Below are positions 16,279 to 22,627 of a stretch of DNA of 56,624 bases, one piece after another (position 1 is the first letter of the stretch; the number at the start of each line of letters is the position of its first letter). Under the pieces are notes generated by a model. That model worked only from the letters and a program-made list of their open reading frames with translations, searched no databases and was not told the DNA's origin. The DNA lies in NCBI GenBank assembly GCA_910577805.1, contig CAJTOE010000001.1, positions 1-56,624 on the forward strand, given 5' to 3'. The stretch is from an uncultured Oscillospiraceae bacterium (GTDB taxonomy: Bacteria > Bacillota > Clostridia > Oscillospirales > Oscillospiraceae). A program made the translations under genes and the position numbers.

Positions 16279-17700
16279 TCAGTCGTTGGACCAGCTGGGC
16301 AGGATCAAGTGGAAGCGCTCCCGCACTCCGGCCTCGTCCAGGCCGCAGTCCCAGCCGCTGGAATAGAACGCGGCGGAATAGATGGTATTGGCGTCCTCCC
16401 ACAGGATGAACCGGTCGCCGGTGGTGGCCCGCGTGGCCCGGTTCACGCCGGTGAGCTTGTAAATGACCAGAAAACGGGTCGGCTCAATGTCCGTGCCGTT
16501 CCACAGGGAGAAAATCACCGCCCGCTGGCCGCTGGTCACGTCGTTGCGGGAAATGGTCAGCCGAGTCCCCCAGCTGAAGGGGATTTCAAGATACCAGCCG
16601 TCGGCCACATTATGATAGGTCGTACACACCAGGGAACGTTCGGCATACCGGTTGTACTGCTCCCACTTGGTCAGCCAGAAGTCGCTAAAGTTTTCCCCGT
16701 AGCTGGGCAGGGGCTGCAAATGGGGGATCTCCAGCACTGTGTCTCCGTTGATGTCCGTCAGATCGACCCCTTCGGGCAGGTACAGCCGTTCCCGGCTCAT
16801 GCCGGTCTCCCGGTCCAGCACGACGTTGCGGACCTCGCCTCCCCGCCAGGCCAGGATATCCACCACCTGCCGCCCGTCGACCAGGTCGCCAGTGACGTAG
16901 AGGGCCGGGGTGGGCAGCTCGCCGGCCAAGTAGCCGGTGCGGACCCGGCGCAGGCTGGTGATGCCGCTGGACAGCCGGCCTGTCCCCTGGCGCTCCAGGC
17001 CGCTGTCTGTGCAGCCGTACAGGTCCACGCCGCTGTTCTCCCCCGCCGGGTCCAGCCGGACCACGGCCAGCTCGGTCAGGGTGTCCTCGTCCAGGTCCAG
17101 CAGCTTATACTCGCTGTAATTGGTGGAAAGCAGCTCAGTGCCAAGCAGGCTGGACAGGGGCGGGACCGCCACGCCCTCCAGGCTGCTCTGGCCCCGGTGG
17201 GTCATGCGCTCGTCCAGGGAGTAGACCCCCAGCTGGTACACGCCGCTGCTGACCTGCCAGCTCACCACCACTTCCTTCAAGCCTTCGCCGTTCATGCTCA
17301 CGTAGTCCACCGCGTTGATGGCGGCGCCGTCCCCCTCCAGGGCGGCGGTGGCCCGGTAGCTGCCGTCCTTTTGCAGGGTGAAGAAATAAATTTTCAAGGG
17401 CCGCTCCGCCCCCGGCACCCGGAAAAAGGTGACGGCGGTTTCCCGCTGGCCGTCCCCGTCCAGGTCCTGGAGCTGGACGGTGGAGATATGCTCGCCGGAA
17501 TAGATCTGGGCGTACTCCACCACGGCGGAATACTCCCGTTCCAGGGCGTTACGGGCCTCGTTGATGCGCTGGGTCAGATCCTCGTAGCCTGGGGAGCCTT
17601 CCGGCAGACGGTATAAATCCTCCGCCAGGCCGAACAGACAGCCGGATAGAAGTACGGCCATGACTGTGAGCCAGCCGCCCAATGCCAATATCCGTTTCAC
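16279..17700 (-). CDS. Lipoprotein with VCBS/FG-GAP-like beta repeats
   Basis: The start is GTG at 17700 with GAGGAGGGG upstream; the long upstream in-frame extension crosses the divergent promoter and is rejected. (M)KRILALGGWLTVMAVLLSGC is a clear lipoprotein signal with lipobox LSGC and Cys21. The 473-aa mature part contains repeated D-x-D-G-D-like segments (LQDLDGDGQRETAV, KLLDLDEDTLTELAV, TDINGDTVLEIPHL) typical of VCBS/FG-GAP propeller blades. It is anchored outside the membrane. Being first in the two-component operon, it may be an accessory sensor; that role is inference. Confidence 0.82.
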   Translation of the reverse strand: MKRILALGGWLTVMAVLLSGCLFGLAEDLYRLPEGSPGYEDLTQRINEARNALEREYSAVVEYAQIYSGEHISTVQLQDLDGDGQRETAVTFFRVPGAERPLKIYFFTLQKDGSYRATAALEGDGAAINAVDYVSMNGEGLKEVVVSWQVSSGVYQLGVYSLDERMTHRGQSSLEGVAVPPLSSLLGTELLSTNYSEYKLLDLDEDTLTELAVVRLDPAGENSGVDLYGCTDSGLERQGTGRLSSGITSLRRVRTGYLAGELPTPALYVTGDLVDGRQVVDILAWRGGEVRNVVLDRETGMSRERLYLPEGVDLTDINGDTVLEIPHLQPLPSYGENFSDFWLTKWEQYNRYAERSLVCTTYHNVADGWYLEIPFSWGTRLTISRNDVTSGQRAVIFSLWNGTDIEPTRFLVIYKLTGVNRATRATTGDRFILWEDANTIYSAAFYSSGWDCGLDEAGVRERFHLILPSWSND

Positions 17701-17862
17701 ACCGGTCCCCTCCTCATAAAGAATCCACTTTATCATACCATAAAGTGCGGAAAAAGGATACGGGTTTTTACAAATATTTTTTGGGTTTGTGATTCGATTT
17801 GGGAATGGGGGTGAAACCGAAGGCCACCGCTCTCCCCCCACCAAAAAAATCCCCCTAAAAAT

Positions 17863-17891
17863 TTGCAAGCAAACCCAATCTGTGCTACAAT
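17863..17891 (+). promoter_or_regulatory. Promoter of the HD-domain gene
   Basis: TTGCAA (17863-17868), 17-base spacer, TACAAT (17886-17891) with TGC extended -10, 29 bases upstream of the ATG. Confidence 0.7.
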
Positions 17892-17919
17892 AGGCAGAAC
17901 CGAAAAAGGAGGTCTGTCC

Positions 17920-18495
17920 ATGCCCCAGGCTTTTTTCCCCATGATTTCCCGTATGCGGTATATCCACCGCTGGGGATTAATGCGTAATACGTTTTCCGAA
18001 AATATTCAGGAGCATTCCCACATGGTCGCCGTGCTGGCCCACGCCCTGGCCGTCATCCAGAACGAGCGGTTCGGCGGGCAGACCGACCCAGGCCGGGTGG
18101 CGGTGGCCGCTTTGTACCACGACGCTTCCGAGATCCTCACCGGCGACATGCCCACCCCCATCAAGTACGACAACCCGGAGCTTCAAAACGCCTACAAGCA
18201 GGTGGAGGCTTCGGCGGAGCGGCGGCTGCTGGACATGCTCCCCCCGGAGCTGCGCCCCACTTTTTCGGACGTGCTGTCCCCGGAGGACCACGAGATTCGC
18301 GCCTTGGTCAAAGCGGCGGACAAGCTATCCGCGTACCTCAAGTGTGTGGAGGAGGTGAAGGCGGGCAACGCGGAGTTCAAAAAGGCAAAGGAGCAGACCT
18401 ACGCCGCCCTGAACCAGAATCCCCTGCCCGCGCTGGGGTATTTTATGGAGACGTTTTTGCCCGACTTTGAATTGACTCTGGACGAGTTGAATTGA
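17920..18495 (+). CDS. YfbR-like HD-domain 5'-deoxynucleotidase
   Basis: The 191-aa protein starts at MPQAFFPMISRMRYIHRW with AAAGGAGG upstream. It matches the YfbR type of HD phosphohydrolase: RNTFSENIQEHSHMVAVLAHAL supplies the first metal-binding His, ALYHDASEILTGDMPTPIKY the HD pair and substrate residues, and KAADKLSAYLKCVEEV the distal Asp. YfbR dephosphorylates deoxynucleoside 5'-monophosphates and so helps nucleotide salvage. The upstream in-frame Met is inside the promoter. Confidence 0.93.
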   Translation: MPQAFFPMISRMRYIHRWGLMRNTFSENIQEHSHMVAVLAHALAVIQNERFGGQTDPGRVAVAALYHDASEILTGDMPTPIKYDNPELQNAYKQVEASAERRLLDMLPPELRPTFSDVLSPEDHEIRALVKAADKLSAYLKCVEEVKAGNAEFKKAKEQTYAALNQNPLPALGYFMETFLPDFELTLDELN

Positions 18496-18538
18496 GTTGA
18501 TTTTAGTTAAATCAAGTTGAACTGAGAGGAGATTTTTT

Positions 18539-18808
18539 ATGAAAGCCATTGTAACTGTCATTGGCCGGGACCAGGTGGGCATCACCGCGGCGGTCTGCTC
18601 CCTGCTGGCCCAGCACCAGATCAATATCCTGGACATCAGTCAGACCGTCTTGCAGGAATATTTCACCATGGTCATGCTGGTGGACCTGACCGCCAGCACC
18701 TCCAGCATCGGTGCGCTGTCCGCCGTCCTGGAGGAGGCCGGCAAGGCCCAGGGCCTGTCCATCCGCATCCAGCGGGAGGATATTTTCAACGCCATGCACC
18801 GCATTTGA
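18539..18808 (+). CDS. ACT-domain protein (UPF0237)
   Basis: The 89-aa protein is a single ACT domain of the GcvR/UPF0237 type: MKAIVTVIGRDQVGITAAVCSLLAQHQINILDISQT. ACT domains usually sense amino acids. GAGGAG precedes the ATG. It is almost always found beside the UPF0210 gene, as here with a 13-base gap, and the two products are thought to act together, though the function is unknown. Confidence 0.95.
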   Translation: MKAIVTVIGRDQVGITAAVCSLLAQHQINILDISQTVLQEYFTMVMLVDLTASTSSIGALSAVLEEAGKAQGLSIRIQREDIFNAMHRI

Positions 18809-18821
18809 ACGAGGTGGAGCT

Positions 18822-20183
18822 ATGTTGCTGAATCAGAACGAAATCATGCAGACCATCCAGATGATCGACCAGCAGCATCTGGACGTGCGGACCATCACAA
18901 TGGGCATTTCCCTGCTCTCCTGCGCCCACAGCGATGTGAACACCGCCTGTGATAAAATCTATGACAAAATCACAAAATACGCCGAAAAGCTGGTGCAAAC
19001 CGGGGAGGATATCGAAAAAGAGTTCGGTATCCCCATCGTCAACAAACGCATTTCCGTCACTCCGATCGCCTTGGTGGCCGCGGCGGCGGAGACGGAGAAC
19101 TATACCCCCTTCGCCCTGGCCCTGGACCGGGCGGCAAAGGCCTGCGGCGTCAACTTCATCGGCGGCTTCTCCGCCCTGGTTCAGAAGGGTATGACCCTGG
19201 CTGACCGGCGGCTTATCGCCTCCATCCCGGAGGCCCTGGCTTCTACAGACATCGTGTGCGCCAGCGTCAACGTGGGCTCCACCAAGGCGGGCATCGACAT
19301 GGACGCGGTCGCCATGATGGGCCGGACCATCCGGGACCTGGCCCAGCGCACCAAGGACCAGGGAGGCTTTGGCTGTGCCAAGCTGGTGGTGTTCGCCAAC
19401 GCGGTGGAGGATAACCCCTTTATGGCCGGAGCCTTCCACGGAGTCGGCGAGCCGGAACGGGTCATCAACGTGGGGGTGTCCGGCCCTGGGGTGGTGTATC
19501 ACGCCCTTCAGTCCGTCAAAGGACAGCCCTTCGACGTGGTGGCGGAGACCATCAAAAAGACCGCGTTCCGCATCACGCGTATGGGCCAGCTCGTCGCCCA
19601 GGAGGCCAGCCGCCGCCTGGACACCCCCTTTGGCATTGTGGACCTGTCCCTGGCCCCCACCCCCGCCGTCGGGGACAGCGTGGCCCGTATTCTGGAGGAA
19701 ATGGGCCTGGAGGTCTGCGGCACCCACGGCACCACCGCCGCGCTGGCTCTGCTCAACGACGCGGTGAAAAAGGGCGGCGTGATGGCCTCCTCCCATGTGG
19801 GCGGGCTGTCCGGAGCCTTCATCCCCGTCAGTGAGGACGAGGGCATGATCGCCGCCGCGGCCTCCGGAGCCTTGACCCTGGACAAGCTGGAGGCTATGAC
19901 CTGTGTTTGTTCTGTGGGGCTGGACATGATCGCCGTCCCCGGCGACACCCCGGCAGAGACCCTGTCCGCCATTATCGCCGACGAGGCCGCCATCGGCATG
20001 GTCAACTCCAAGACTACCGCGGTGCGTATTATCCCCGCCCCCGGCCGGCAGGTGGGCGACACGGTAGAGTTCGGCGGACTGCTTGGCTCCGCCCCCGTAC
20101 AGCCGGTCCACCCCTTCTCCAGCGCCGCCTTTGTCCAGCGGGGCGGGCGTATTCCCGCGCCGATGCAAAGCCTGAAAAACTGA
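18822..20183 (+). CDS. PFL-family protein (UPF0210/DUF711)
   Basis: The 453-aa protein begins MLLNQNEIMQTIQMIDQQHL, preceded by GAGGTGGAG. The whole length fits the DUF711 family (EIMQTIQMI, VRTITMGISLLSC, FIGGFSALVQKGMT, CGTHGTTAALALLNDAVKKGG, HVGGLSGAFIPVSED), which has a pyruvate-formate-lyase-like fold. I see no evident glycyl-radical loop. Its enzymatic role is unknown. Upstream in-frame codons overlap the ACT gene and are not used. Confidence 0.95.
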   Translation: MLLNQNEIMQTIQMIDQQHLDVRTITMGISLLSCAHSDVNTACDKIYDKITKYAEKLVQTGEDIEKEFGIPIVNKRISVTPIALVAAAAETENYTPFALALDRAAKACGVNFIGGFSALVQKGMTLADRRLIASIPEALASTDIVCASVNVGSTKAGIDMDAVAMMGRTIRDLAQRTKDQGGFGCAKLVVFANAVEDNPFMAGAFHGVGEPERVINVGVSGPGVVYHALQSVKGQPFDVVAETIKKTAFRITRMGQLVAQEASRRLDTPFGIVDLSLAPTPAVGDSVARILEEMGLEVCGTHGTTAALALLNDAVKKGGVMASSHVGGLSGAFIPVSEDEGMIAAAASGALTLDKLEAMTCVCSVGLDMIAVPGDTPAETLSAIIADEAAIGMVNSKTTAVRIIPAPGRQVGDTVEFGGLLGSAPVQPVHPFSSAAFVQRGGRIPAPMQSLKN

Positions 20184-20234
20184 ACAAATATTTTATAAAA
20201 ATTTCACAAAAATGTCTGGCTTTTTTCTGGCGTT

Positions 20235-20244
20235 GTGCTATAAT
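20235..20244 (+). promoter_or_regulatory. Extended -10 promoter of hpf
   Basis: TGTGC directly followed by TATAAT (20239-20244) gives an extended -10; a weak -35 (CTGGCT) lies 17 bases upstream. The leader to the ATG is about 70 bases and GC-rich. Confidence 0.6.
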
Positions 20245-20318
20245 AAACACAGACGCCGGGGGACATGCCCCTGCGGTCCATTAGCTGCCCCCAGCCGGGG
20301 GTGAAAGGAGCGAGAAAT

Positions 20319-20864
20319 ATGAAATTCGTATTTACGGACAAAAAGGTGAACCTGCCCGACTCCGTACACCAGTACGCAGAAAAAAAGGTGGGCAAGCTGG
20401 ACCGTTTCTTTCGGGAGGACGCTACTGCCGCAATTACGTTCAGTGTAGAGAAGGACCGGAACAATAAGGTGGAGGTCACCATCCGGTCCAGCGGCACCAT
20501 TTTCCGGGTGTCTGAGAGTACCTCCGATATGTATGCGTCCATCGACGCGGCCGTTACCACGCTGGAGCGCCAGATCCGCAAGAACAAGACCCGTCTGGAA
20601 AAGCGTCTGCGCCAGGGCGCGTTCGAGCGGGCGGTGGATACCTCCACTTCCTTCGCGCCGGAGGAGCCGGAGGAGAACGATTTCCATATCGTGCGCAGCA
20701 AGCGCTTCCCCATCAAGCCCATGAGCCGGGATGAGGCGATCTTGCAGATGAATCTGCTGGAGCACAGCTTTTTCGCGTTCCGGGACGAGGAGGCGGACGG
20801 AGCGTTTGCTGTGGTCTACCGCCGCCACGACGGCGGCTACGGGCTGATCGAGGACGAGACGTAA
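20319..20864 (+). CDS. hpf: Ribosome hibernation promoting factor, long form
   Basis: Long HPF dimerises 70S ribosomes into inactive 100S particles. The 181-aa protein starts MKFVFTDKKVNLPDSVHQYA with AAAGGAG upstream. Residues 1-95 form the S30AE domain binding the decoding centre; residues from about 120 (NDFHIVRSKRFPIKPMSRDEAILQM) form the C-terminal dimerisation domain (LEHSFFAFRDEE, then VVYRRHDGGYGLIE), so this is the long Gram-positive form. It is monocistronic. Confidence 0.96.
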   Translation: MKFVFTDKKVNLPDSVHQYAEKKVGKLDRFFREDATAAITFSVEKDRNNKVEVTIRSSGTIFRVSESTSDMYASIDAAVTTLERQIRKNKTRLEKRLRQGAFERAVDTSTSFAPEEPEENDFHIVRSKRFPIKPMSRDEAILQMNLLEHSFFAFRDEEADGAFAVVYRRHDGGYGLIEDET

Positions 20865-20881
20865 TTCGGGTAAATATGCGG

Positions 20882-20916
20882 GAGCGGCAGGGCCTTTGGC
20901 TCTGCCGCTCTTTTGT
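20882..20916 (+). terminator. Intrinsic terminator of hpf
   Basis: GAGCGGCAG (20882-20890) pairs with CTGCCGCTC (20902-20910), with further pairs inside the loop, followed by TTTTGTG. Confidence 0.88.
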
Positions 20917-20917
20917 G

Positions 20918-21133
20918 TTATGGGAGTTCTGCCTGCTCATAGGCCCAGCTCCATTGGACCAGCTCCTGGTAGGTCCCCTGTAGAAAGGTGTAGATTACGT
21001 ACAGTGCATCGGAATAGCAGTTGGGCGGGCTTTCCTCCGAAAGCATCAGCTCTACCTGCTCTAAGGTTCGCAGTCCGCTTTTCAGGTCGCATTGGATTTG
21101 CTGGAGTTGGCTTAACATGTTTTCTTGCTGCAT
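20918..21133 (-). CDS. Uncharacterised 71-aa acidic coiled protein
   Basis: The protein begins MQQENMLSQLQQIQCDLKSG and is preceded by GAGGAGG nine bases from the ATG. It is helical, Glu/Gln-rich and ends in an aromatic stretch (YVIYTFLQGTYQELVQWSWAY). There is no signal peptide. I do not recognise it. It converges on hpf and lies between the hpf terminator and the small-RNA locus. A parallel frame on the same strand (20937-21221) is rejected because it lacks a ribosome site. Confidence 0.7.
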   Translation of the reverse strand: MQQENMLSQLQQIQCDLKSGLRTLEQVELMLSEESPPNCYSDALYVIYTFLQGTYQELVQWSWAYEQAELP

Positions 21134-21161
21134 AACTAGAAACCTCCTCGATTTTTCCGCT

Positions 21162-21189
21162 TGATTTTCCCCGGAGGTATGATATAATT
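21162..21189 (+). promoter_or_regulatory. Promoter of the small RNA candidate
   Basis: TTGATT (21162-21167), 16-base spacer, TATAAT (21184-21189). No ORF with a ribosome site follows on this strand before the terminator at 21248-21297. Confidence 0.6.
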
Positions 21190-21195
21190 GAATTT

Positions 21196-21297
21196 ATCAA
21201 GCCTCCTTGGCCAAACCTCACGGGTTCAGCCTCACAGGGTTTGTGTTTAAGAGTTTTGGATGTGACTTGTCAGGGCCGCCAAAACTCTTATTTTTTT
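21196..21297 (+). ncRNA. Candidate ~100-nt small RNA
   Basis: A transcript from the promoter at 21162-21189 would run about 100 bases to a strong terminator. In between, CAAACC (about 21214-21219) can pair with GGTTTG (about 21238-21243), giving a 5' hairpin before the terminator hairpin. No open frame with a ribosome site exists inside. It does not resemble SRP RNA, 6S RNA or tmRNA as far as I can see. Its 3' arm is antisense to the last codons and stop of the 57-aa ribbon-helix-helix gene on the other strand, so it might act in cis on that gene. The transcript is inferred, not observed. Confidence 0.5.
21248..21297 (+). terminator. Terminator of the small RNA candidate
   Basis: TAAGAGTTTTGG (21248-21259) and CCAAAACTCTTA (21279-21290) form a perfect 12-bp stem with a 19-base loop, followed by TTTTTTT. 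The T run is on the plus-strand side only, so the terminator serves a plus-strand RNA, not the converging minus-strand gene. Confidence 0.8.
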
Positions 21298-21461
21298 AGG
21301 TCCGGCTCCAGCCGCTTAATCCCGCGCCGTATCGCTTCCATTGTGCTGACTTTCTCTTGTTCCGTGTATTGTTCCAGTATCTTCTTGCTCGCTTCATCTA
21401 CCCGAACAGAAAGTTTATAGGGCTTCGGATTATCGGTAGGCCGTCCGGTCCGTGGGGACAT
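21288..21461 (-). CDS. 57-aa ribbon-helix-helix-like protein
   Basis: The protein reads MSPRTGRPTDNPKPYKLSVR followed by VDEASKKILEQYTEQEKVST and MEAIRRGIKRLEPDLKK. The G-R-P-T-x-N-P-K-P start, a beta strand (YKLSVRVD) and two helices ending EAIRRGI are typical of short CopG/Arc-like DNA-binding proteins common in Clostridia. GAGG lies seven bases before the ATG. Such proteins occur on mobile or accessory segments and sometimes as antitoxins; no toxin is directly adjacent. The stop codon lies inside the small RNA terminator stem. Confidence 0.75.
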   Translation of the reverse strand: MSPRTGRPTDNPKPYKLSVRVDEASKKILEQYTEQEKVSTMEAIRRGIKRLEPDLKK

Positions 21462-21562
21462 TTTAACACCTCACTTTCGACCTTCATAAACTATATAATT
21501 AAAACTCCCAAAAGTCAAGTGCTTTTTTCTGCGATTTTTTGTAATTCGGGAAATTGTGCAGA

Positions 21563-21795
21563 CCTTCGGCTTCACCCTCATCCGTCTGGCCTCCGGCCAG
21601 CCACCTTCCCCCACTAGGGGGAAGGCTTTTCGGTGCGGCTATCGAGACTACTGTGCAGTCTAGCGAGTGCCAGTATTTGAGGCCTTCCCCCTCACGGGGG
21701 AAGGCCGACTCCCCCTAACAGGGGGAGATGGCCGCAGGCCAGAGGGGGTAGGGAGGCACGCGAAGCGTGACGGATGAGGGTGAAAAACCCGAAGG
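21563..21795. repeat. MITE-like palindromic element with 16-bp perfect terminal inverted repeats
   Basis: TTCACCCTCATCCGTC (21571-21586) and GACGGATGAGGGTGAA (21769-21784) are perfect inverted ends, extended outward by CCTTCGG/CCGAAGG (21563, 21795). The inside holds three further hairpins built on CCTTCCCCC-GGGGGAAGG and CTCCCCCT-AGGGGGAG. There is no transposase, so it is a non-autonomous element. Fragments lie at 47881-47917 and 52216-52258, and a short match at 39969-39981. It fills most of the gene-free stretch 21462-21855. Confidence 0.85.
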
Positions 21796-21855
21796 ACTCT
21801 CATACACAGCCTTCAAAGAAAAACAGTGTGGGCATAAATAGTACCCACACTGTTT

Positions 21856-22329
21856 TCATGTAATGTCCAAAATATCATGGAAATATGGCAGAGTTGAAAA
21901 CTCATACTTTCTTTTATATTCTCTGCTATGAATAACATTGATATTTTTCTTATGAGAAATGTACATAGATATATAAGAATGAATGCTTTCTACAATTTTT
22001 TCAATATTTATCATCATCATCCTATATTCATCTGCATCCACTATTGCATTGGAAGAATTTATGTAAGACGCGTTTTTGATTAATACGACCTTTTTGTAAT
22101 CCAGCCCGGACCGTGTTCTTCTTGATCTGTTCGTTTTTGAAAATAAAAATGCCTCATTATGCTTTATGGATGAACGGAACGGTATACATATCAAATATCC
22201 ATCATGTGAATGAATTAAAAGACACGTATAGGGCCTGCCTGACTTTCTTAAAATTTCCGGGTATCTGCACTCTGGATAAGCCCTATAAAACGCCTCAGAT
22301 AAAGAACAAATATCTACATCATAACTCAT
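21856..22329 (-). CDS. Probable type III toxin (CptN/TenpN/ToxN-like endoribonuclease)
   Basis: The 157-aa protein begins MSYDVDICSLSEAFYRAYPE and is markedly AT-rich against the surrounding genome. Its pattern, KSGRPYTCLLIHS, then a strand YLICIPFRSSIKHNEAFLF, then RSGLDYKKVVLIKNASYI and a long helix (EYRMMMINIEKIVESIHSYI), is that of the compact MazF-like ToxN/AbiQ-superfamily toxins as I know them. GGAG lies nine bases before the ATG. Directly upstream are a promoter, two pseudoknot-forming 53-bp repeats and a weak hairpin terminator, the hallmark of type III systems, in which the toxin cleaves and is bound by the repeat RNA. Family assignment is inference; the locus architecture is seen. 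Confidence 0.78.
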   Translation of the reverse strand: MSYDVDICSLSEAFYRAYPECRYPEILRKSGRPYTCLLIHSHDGYLICIPFRSSIKHNEAFLFSKTNRSRRTRSGLDYKKVVLIKNASYINSSNAIVDADEYRMMMINIEKIVESIHSYISMYISHKKNINVIHSREYKRKYEFSTLPYFHDILDIT

Positions 22330-22355
22330 GTTTCGACACTCCAGTGAAATGGATT

Positions 22356-22381
22356 GGGGTTAGTCTTTACTGACTAACCCC
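22356..22381 (-). terminator. Leaky hairpin between antitoxin RNA and toxin gene
   Basis: GGGGTTAGTC and GACTAACCCC form a perfect 10-bp stem with a 6-base loop. On the minus strand the stem is followed by AATCC, not a long T run, so termination should be partial and let a fraction of transcripts reach the toxin. This is the arrangement that sets the RNA:toxin ratio in type III systems. Confidence 0.8.
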
Positions 22382-22392
22382 TTTCAACACTT

Positions 22393-22498
22393 CGCTCGGC
22401 CAATTTTTATTTTACCGACGAGTCAGAGCCGTCACTCGTCTCCATCGCTCGGCCAGTTTTTATTTTACCGACGAGTCAGAGCCGTCACTCGTCTCCTT
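22393..22498 (-). repeat. Two tandem 53-bp repeats of the antitoxin RNA
   Basis: Unit one is 22393-22445 and unit two 22446-22498 in plus coordinates. They match at 51 of 53 positions, differing at one base in the A-rich strand (A/G) and at one near the junction. There are no spacers between units, so this is not a CRISPR array. Confidence 0.95.
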
Positions 22499-22523
22499 TA
22501 CGAAGTATCATCCATCTATCTAT

Positions 22524-22552
22524 AGTATATGTACGAAACAACAATCTGTCAA
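22524..22552 (-). promoter_or_regulatory. Consensus sigma-A promoter of the toxin-antitoxin locus
   Basis: On the minus strand TTGACA (22552-22547), exactly 17 bases, then TATACT (22529-22524). It is the best promoter in the window, as expected for an antitoxin RNA that must be in excess. It lies just downstream of the terminator of the neighbouring gene. Confidence 0.88.
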
Positions 22553-22576
22553 CAAAAATTTCAAACGGCACCAGCC

Positions 22577-22614
22577 AAAAAAAGCCGGCCTCTCCGCTTC
22601 ACAGAGAGACCGGC
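22577..22614 (-). terminator. Terminator of the PH-like membrane protein gene
   Basis: On the minus strand GCCGGTCTCTC pairs with GAGAGGCCGGC (one G-U pair), followed by TTTTTTT. It insulates the toxin-antitoxin promoter from upstream transcription. Confidence 0.9.
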
Positions 22615-22627
22615 ATCCTTATTTTAT

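Larger units (their letters stand above)
22356..22517 (-). ncRNA. Probable type III antitoxin RNA (two 53-nt pseudoknot repeats)
   Basis: From the promoter at 22552-22524 transcription should start near 22517, then pass an ~18-base leader, two repeats, and end at the hairpin. In each repeat the RNA can form stem 1 GACGAGU/ACUCGUC (7 bp; + strand 22417-22423 with 22434-22440, and 22470-22476 with 22487-22493). The loop sequence CGGCU can pair with GGCCG near the repeat end (+ strand 22397-22401 and 22450-22454), making an H-type pseudoknot crossed by an A-rich strand (GGUAAAAUAAAAA). This matches known ToxI/CptI-type antitoxins. Folding is by eye. Confidence 0.75.

Noticed and set aside
16279..17967. 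Longer 562-aa version of the lipoprotein
   Set aside because: The extension lacks a ribosome site, crosses the divergent HD-gene promoter and would hide the lipoprotein signal; GTG at 17700 is well supported.
20937..21221. 94-aa minus-strand ORF overlapping the 71-aa gene
   Set aside because: No ribosome site, and its start lies upstream across the small RNA promoter; the 71-aa frame has GAGGAGG.
21196..21297. tracrRNA, SRP RNA or 6S RNA
   Set aside because: No cas9 or repeat complement nearby, no SRP tetraloop motif and too short for 6S.
22393..22498. Two-unit CRISPR array
   Set aside because: The units abut without spacers and no cas genes are near; the repeat length and pseudoknot pairing fit a type III antitoxin RNA.
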